Shown here piece by piece: positions 61,877-64,000 of a stretch of 64,000 nt of DNA. This DNA is from Phalacrocorax aristotelis (lineage: Eukaryota > Chordata > Aves > Suliformes > Phalacrocoracidae). Where the stretch lies: the NCBI RefSeq assembly GCF_949628215.1, contig NC_134282.1, positions 10,104,223 through 10,168,222 on the forward strand, in the 5' to 3' direction. The notes under the pieces are model-generated. The model did not search any database. It had not been told where the DNA came from and saw nothing but the letters and a program-made list of their open reading frames with translations. Both the position numbers and the translations under genes were made by a program. Positions within the stretch are counted from its first letter, which is position 1. Every line of letters starts with the position of its first letter.

Positions 61877-64000
61877 CAGTTTTCCAGTGAAAACAAGTAT
61901 TTGTTAGCAATGCTATGACTCAAAATTCTGAGTGCTGCATTGCTGCTAGTAAGCTTGAGCAACTTGCCTTGAGCAAAACAAACACAGAATGAAGACAGAC
62001 ATTACCAATTGACTATCAACCAAATAGGCAAAGGTCTCCCAGAGCCTAGACATATGTAGCAAAAAGTGTGATAATGGAGTTGATTGCTATCTAAGGCAGA
62101 TCACAGTGTATTTCATAGTAGGAAATGTTATTAAATATAAGCACAGTAGTAATAGCCAAGTCCACCAGAAATAAGAAGTGCGCACAGCCGTTTCTAGAGT
62201 TAGTACAGCAGCATACACCTAAGTGAAGGAATGCAAGAGCTGTCAGATTTCATAAAACTGTTTAATGTCTCCTCACAGAGAGCTCAGCCAGGTATCAGTA
62301 TTCAAGCCAAGATGGGCGAGAGTCCTGTTATATTATTCCTAGCTATGAGAATCAATTATCCGCTGAGAACATTTTGTTGGTATATTGTATTTCTAGATTA
62401 ATAACTCCCTTAAATAGGGAGAATGACATTCATATAACAGTTTTGTATTCCCATCAGCTAATTTCCAAAGCCATGGGGGGAAGAGAAAAGGAGGAAAAAG
62501 CACATTTTTCTTGCAAAATAAAACAGTAAAGTCAGCAAGATTCTTTGTGTGTCTTGTAAAGTGATAATACATGATTCTTCAAGCCAGCTGAGTAGCTACC
62601 TACATGAGAAAATAGTATTGGCATAACTAGAAGTGCAATGCTGAACAGGCTGTGTGGTCACGATTTCAGCTGAAACTGGAGCACCTCCAATTTGTACACT
62701 TGGAATAATTAAAGCAAGAATTACTTCACACAGAGCGTTCCTAAGGATTTCACAGGAAAATAAGGACTTTAACAGGAGACGAAAGAATTACCACCTTTCC
62801 TATGGGTAAGTAGAAGATCTTCCATCAACACCTACAATATTATATAATTTTTATATTTCTGTAGAACCTCAGTTTGACAGGTTAGAAACTACTGGCGAGA
62901 CCAGTTCCTTCATAAAGCACAAAGTGTGTTTTCAGTTTCTGCAAATCACATACTCCTTTACTTCAATGCCTACAAGAATGAGCTACTGAGATGTGTGAAA
63001 ATGAGGGAGGGTTAGGGGTGGAAATCCTTCCTTCAGCTGAGTCCAATTGCCCAAACATTGCTACAGATGGCATTTTCCCTTTGCAGCACTAACTGTGGTT
63101 GGAATGAAATATAGTTTGGAGACAGTAAGTAATCAAGTATTCTAAAAAAAGCATTGCTAATAATACCAGGATAAACTAGGGCAGTTGCCTCTCACTTCAC
63201 AGTGCACATAAACCGAGATCCGATCATTAACAAGATCACACACTGGTTTTGTGGCAATTCAGCAGTTGTTTCTCATAAGATAATTAAATATATTTAAACA
63301 TAAGAATTTTGGGAAAGATCTTAGTAACAGATAGAAAATTCCATTCACGTTGTTTTGGATGAAACAGTCCACTGAGCCCCGAGAGATTCATACACAGCAG
63401 AAAAGGCACAAGTCTCCCTACCACTAACGTTGAAGTCATCCATTCCTTAAAACGCTGATCTTGCACAATCACTACTGCAGGCACTCAGCACACACGGCAG
63501 AGCATAAGCATAGCTTTAGCTGTCCCTTGAAACATCATCCATCATTTCAGTGCAGGCAAGGAGGTTACAGCCATATTTTACTACCAATTTATCTTCAGGA
63601 AACTGGTACAGGATACAAGATAGCAGTCTTACCGCTGATGTCAACGCAAACCAAGTTTTAGCGCTTTTACAGGGTAGGAGGCAGTGGAGCGCCAGGTGTT
63701 AGCTTCTCAGCAAGAAAAGTCACTTACATAGTCTTAATAACATTTTTTAAAAAAGAAAAATATGATATAATGATATTTAAGGCATACATTATGTTTCTCT
63801 ACCCTTCTCAGATGGATATCTTTGAACCAGTAAATGATCTTTTAGCCAAACTAACAATTTTCAGGAACACAAACCATTTGATCCAAAAACATTCCTACTA
63901 CAGTCCTTGTTTCTAGTCTGTAACTGATGACACTATTTCTTTCAGCCACACTTAAAAGCTTCCCCATTTTCATCTATTTGTAATTCACCCCACACGGCCA

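Larger units (their letters stand above)
57896..64000. other. Non-coding stretch to the right edge
   Basis: No exon, RNA gene or recognised mobile element is seen. A 163-codon open frame at 58691-59182 has no domain I recognise. Small repeats are a 24-base-period duplication at 61260-61299, a 20-base-period duplication at 61846-61876 and an A-run at 60936-60950. The AT content is high throughout the right part. Confidence 0.5.

Noticed and set aside
1-64000. tRNA, rRNA, CRISPR array, phage-like or bacterial defence system
   Set aside because: No spaced direct-repeat array, no RNA gene signature and no prokaryotic gene organisation is present. The window is bird nuclear DNA.

Overview
This window is vertebrate nuclear DNA from a bird. 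It is AT-rich and gene-poor, and it carries many fragments of CR1, the dominant avian LINE family, in both orientations. It also has one complete solo retroviral LTR of a type I associate with avian genomes. Its two protein genes have vertebrate intron/exon structure. Nothing in it looks bacterial or viral apart from the old LTR copy.

Both genes are on the minus strand. SUCNR1 (succinate receptor, a class A GPCR) has its main coding exon at 8317-9267. Its start codon probably lies alone at the end of an upstream exon at 11346-11348. AADAC (arylacetamide deacetylase, an ER-anchored serine esterase) is complete in five coding exons between 39861 and 28150. I reconstructed it from splice sites with consistent phase, giving 403 residues with catalytic and glycosylation sites at the positions I recall for the human protein. 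AADAC followed by SUCNR1 in the same orientation matches the order I recall at human 3q25, so this is conserved synteny. The two genes are neighbours, not a functional operon: one is a liver/intestine lipid and drug esterase, the other a metabolite receptor.

Region by region: 1-4580 holds two CR1 fragments that stop and resume at the same point of the reverse transcriptase, separated by about 2.1 kb flanked by inverted CR1 tails. 5133-5393 is a CR1 tail of another subfamily. 5394-8316 is intergenic and must hold the SUCNR1 3'UTR. 8317-11348 is SUCNR1. 11717-12505 is a minus-strand CR1, and 16785-16905 is a small RT fragment. From there to 28149 is non-coding, with a CpG-dense patch near 21.1 kb and AT-rich blocks that may be conserved regulatory elements. 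28150-39861 is AADAC, with CR1 pieces in introns 1 and 4 and an HNF4-like site just upstream. 40755-41345 is the LTR, in the same orientation as AADAC. From 41.3 kb to the end I found no exon, only a CR1 tail at 57.8 kb and small repeats.

I found no previously undescribed biological system. The most unusual items are the rearranged CR1 locus at the left end, the LTR placed to act as an alternative AADAC promoter, and the split start codon of SUCNR1.
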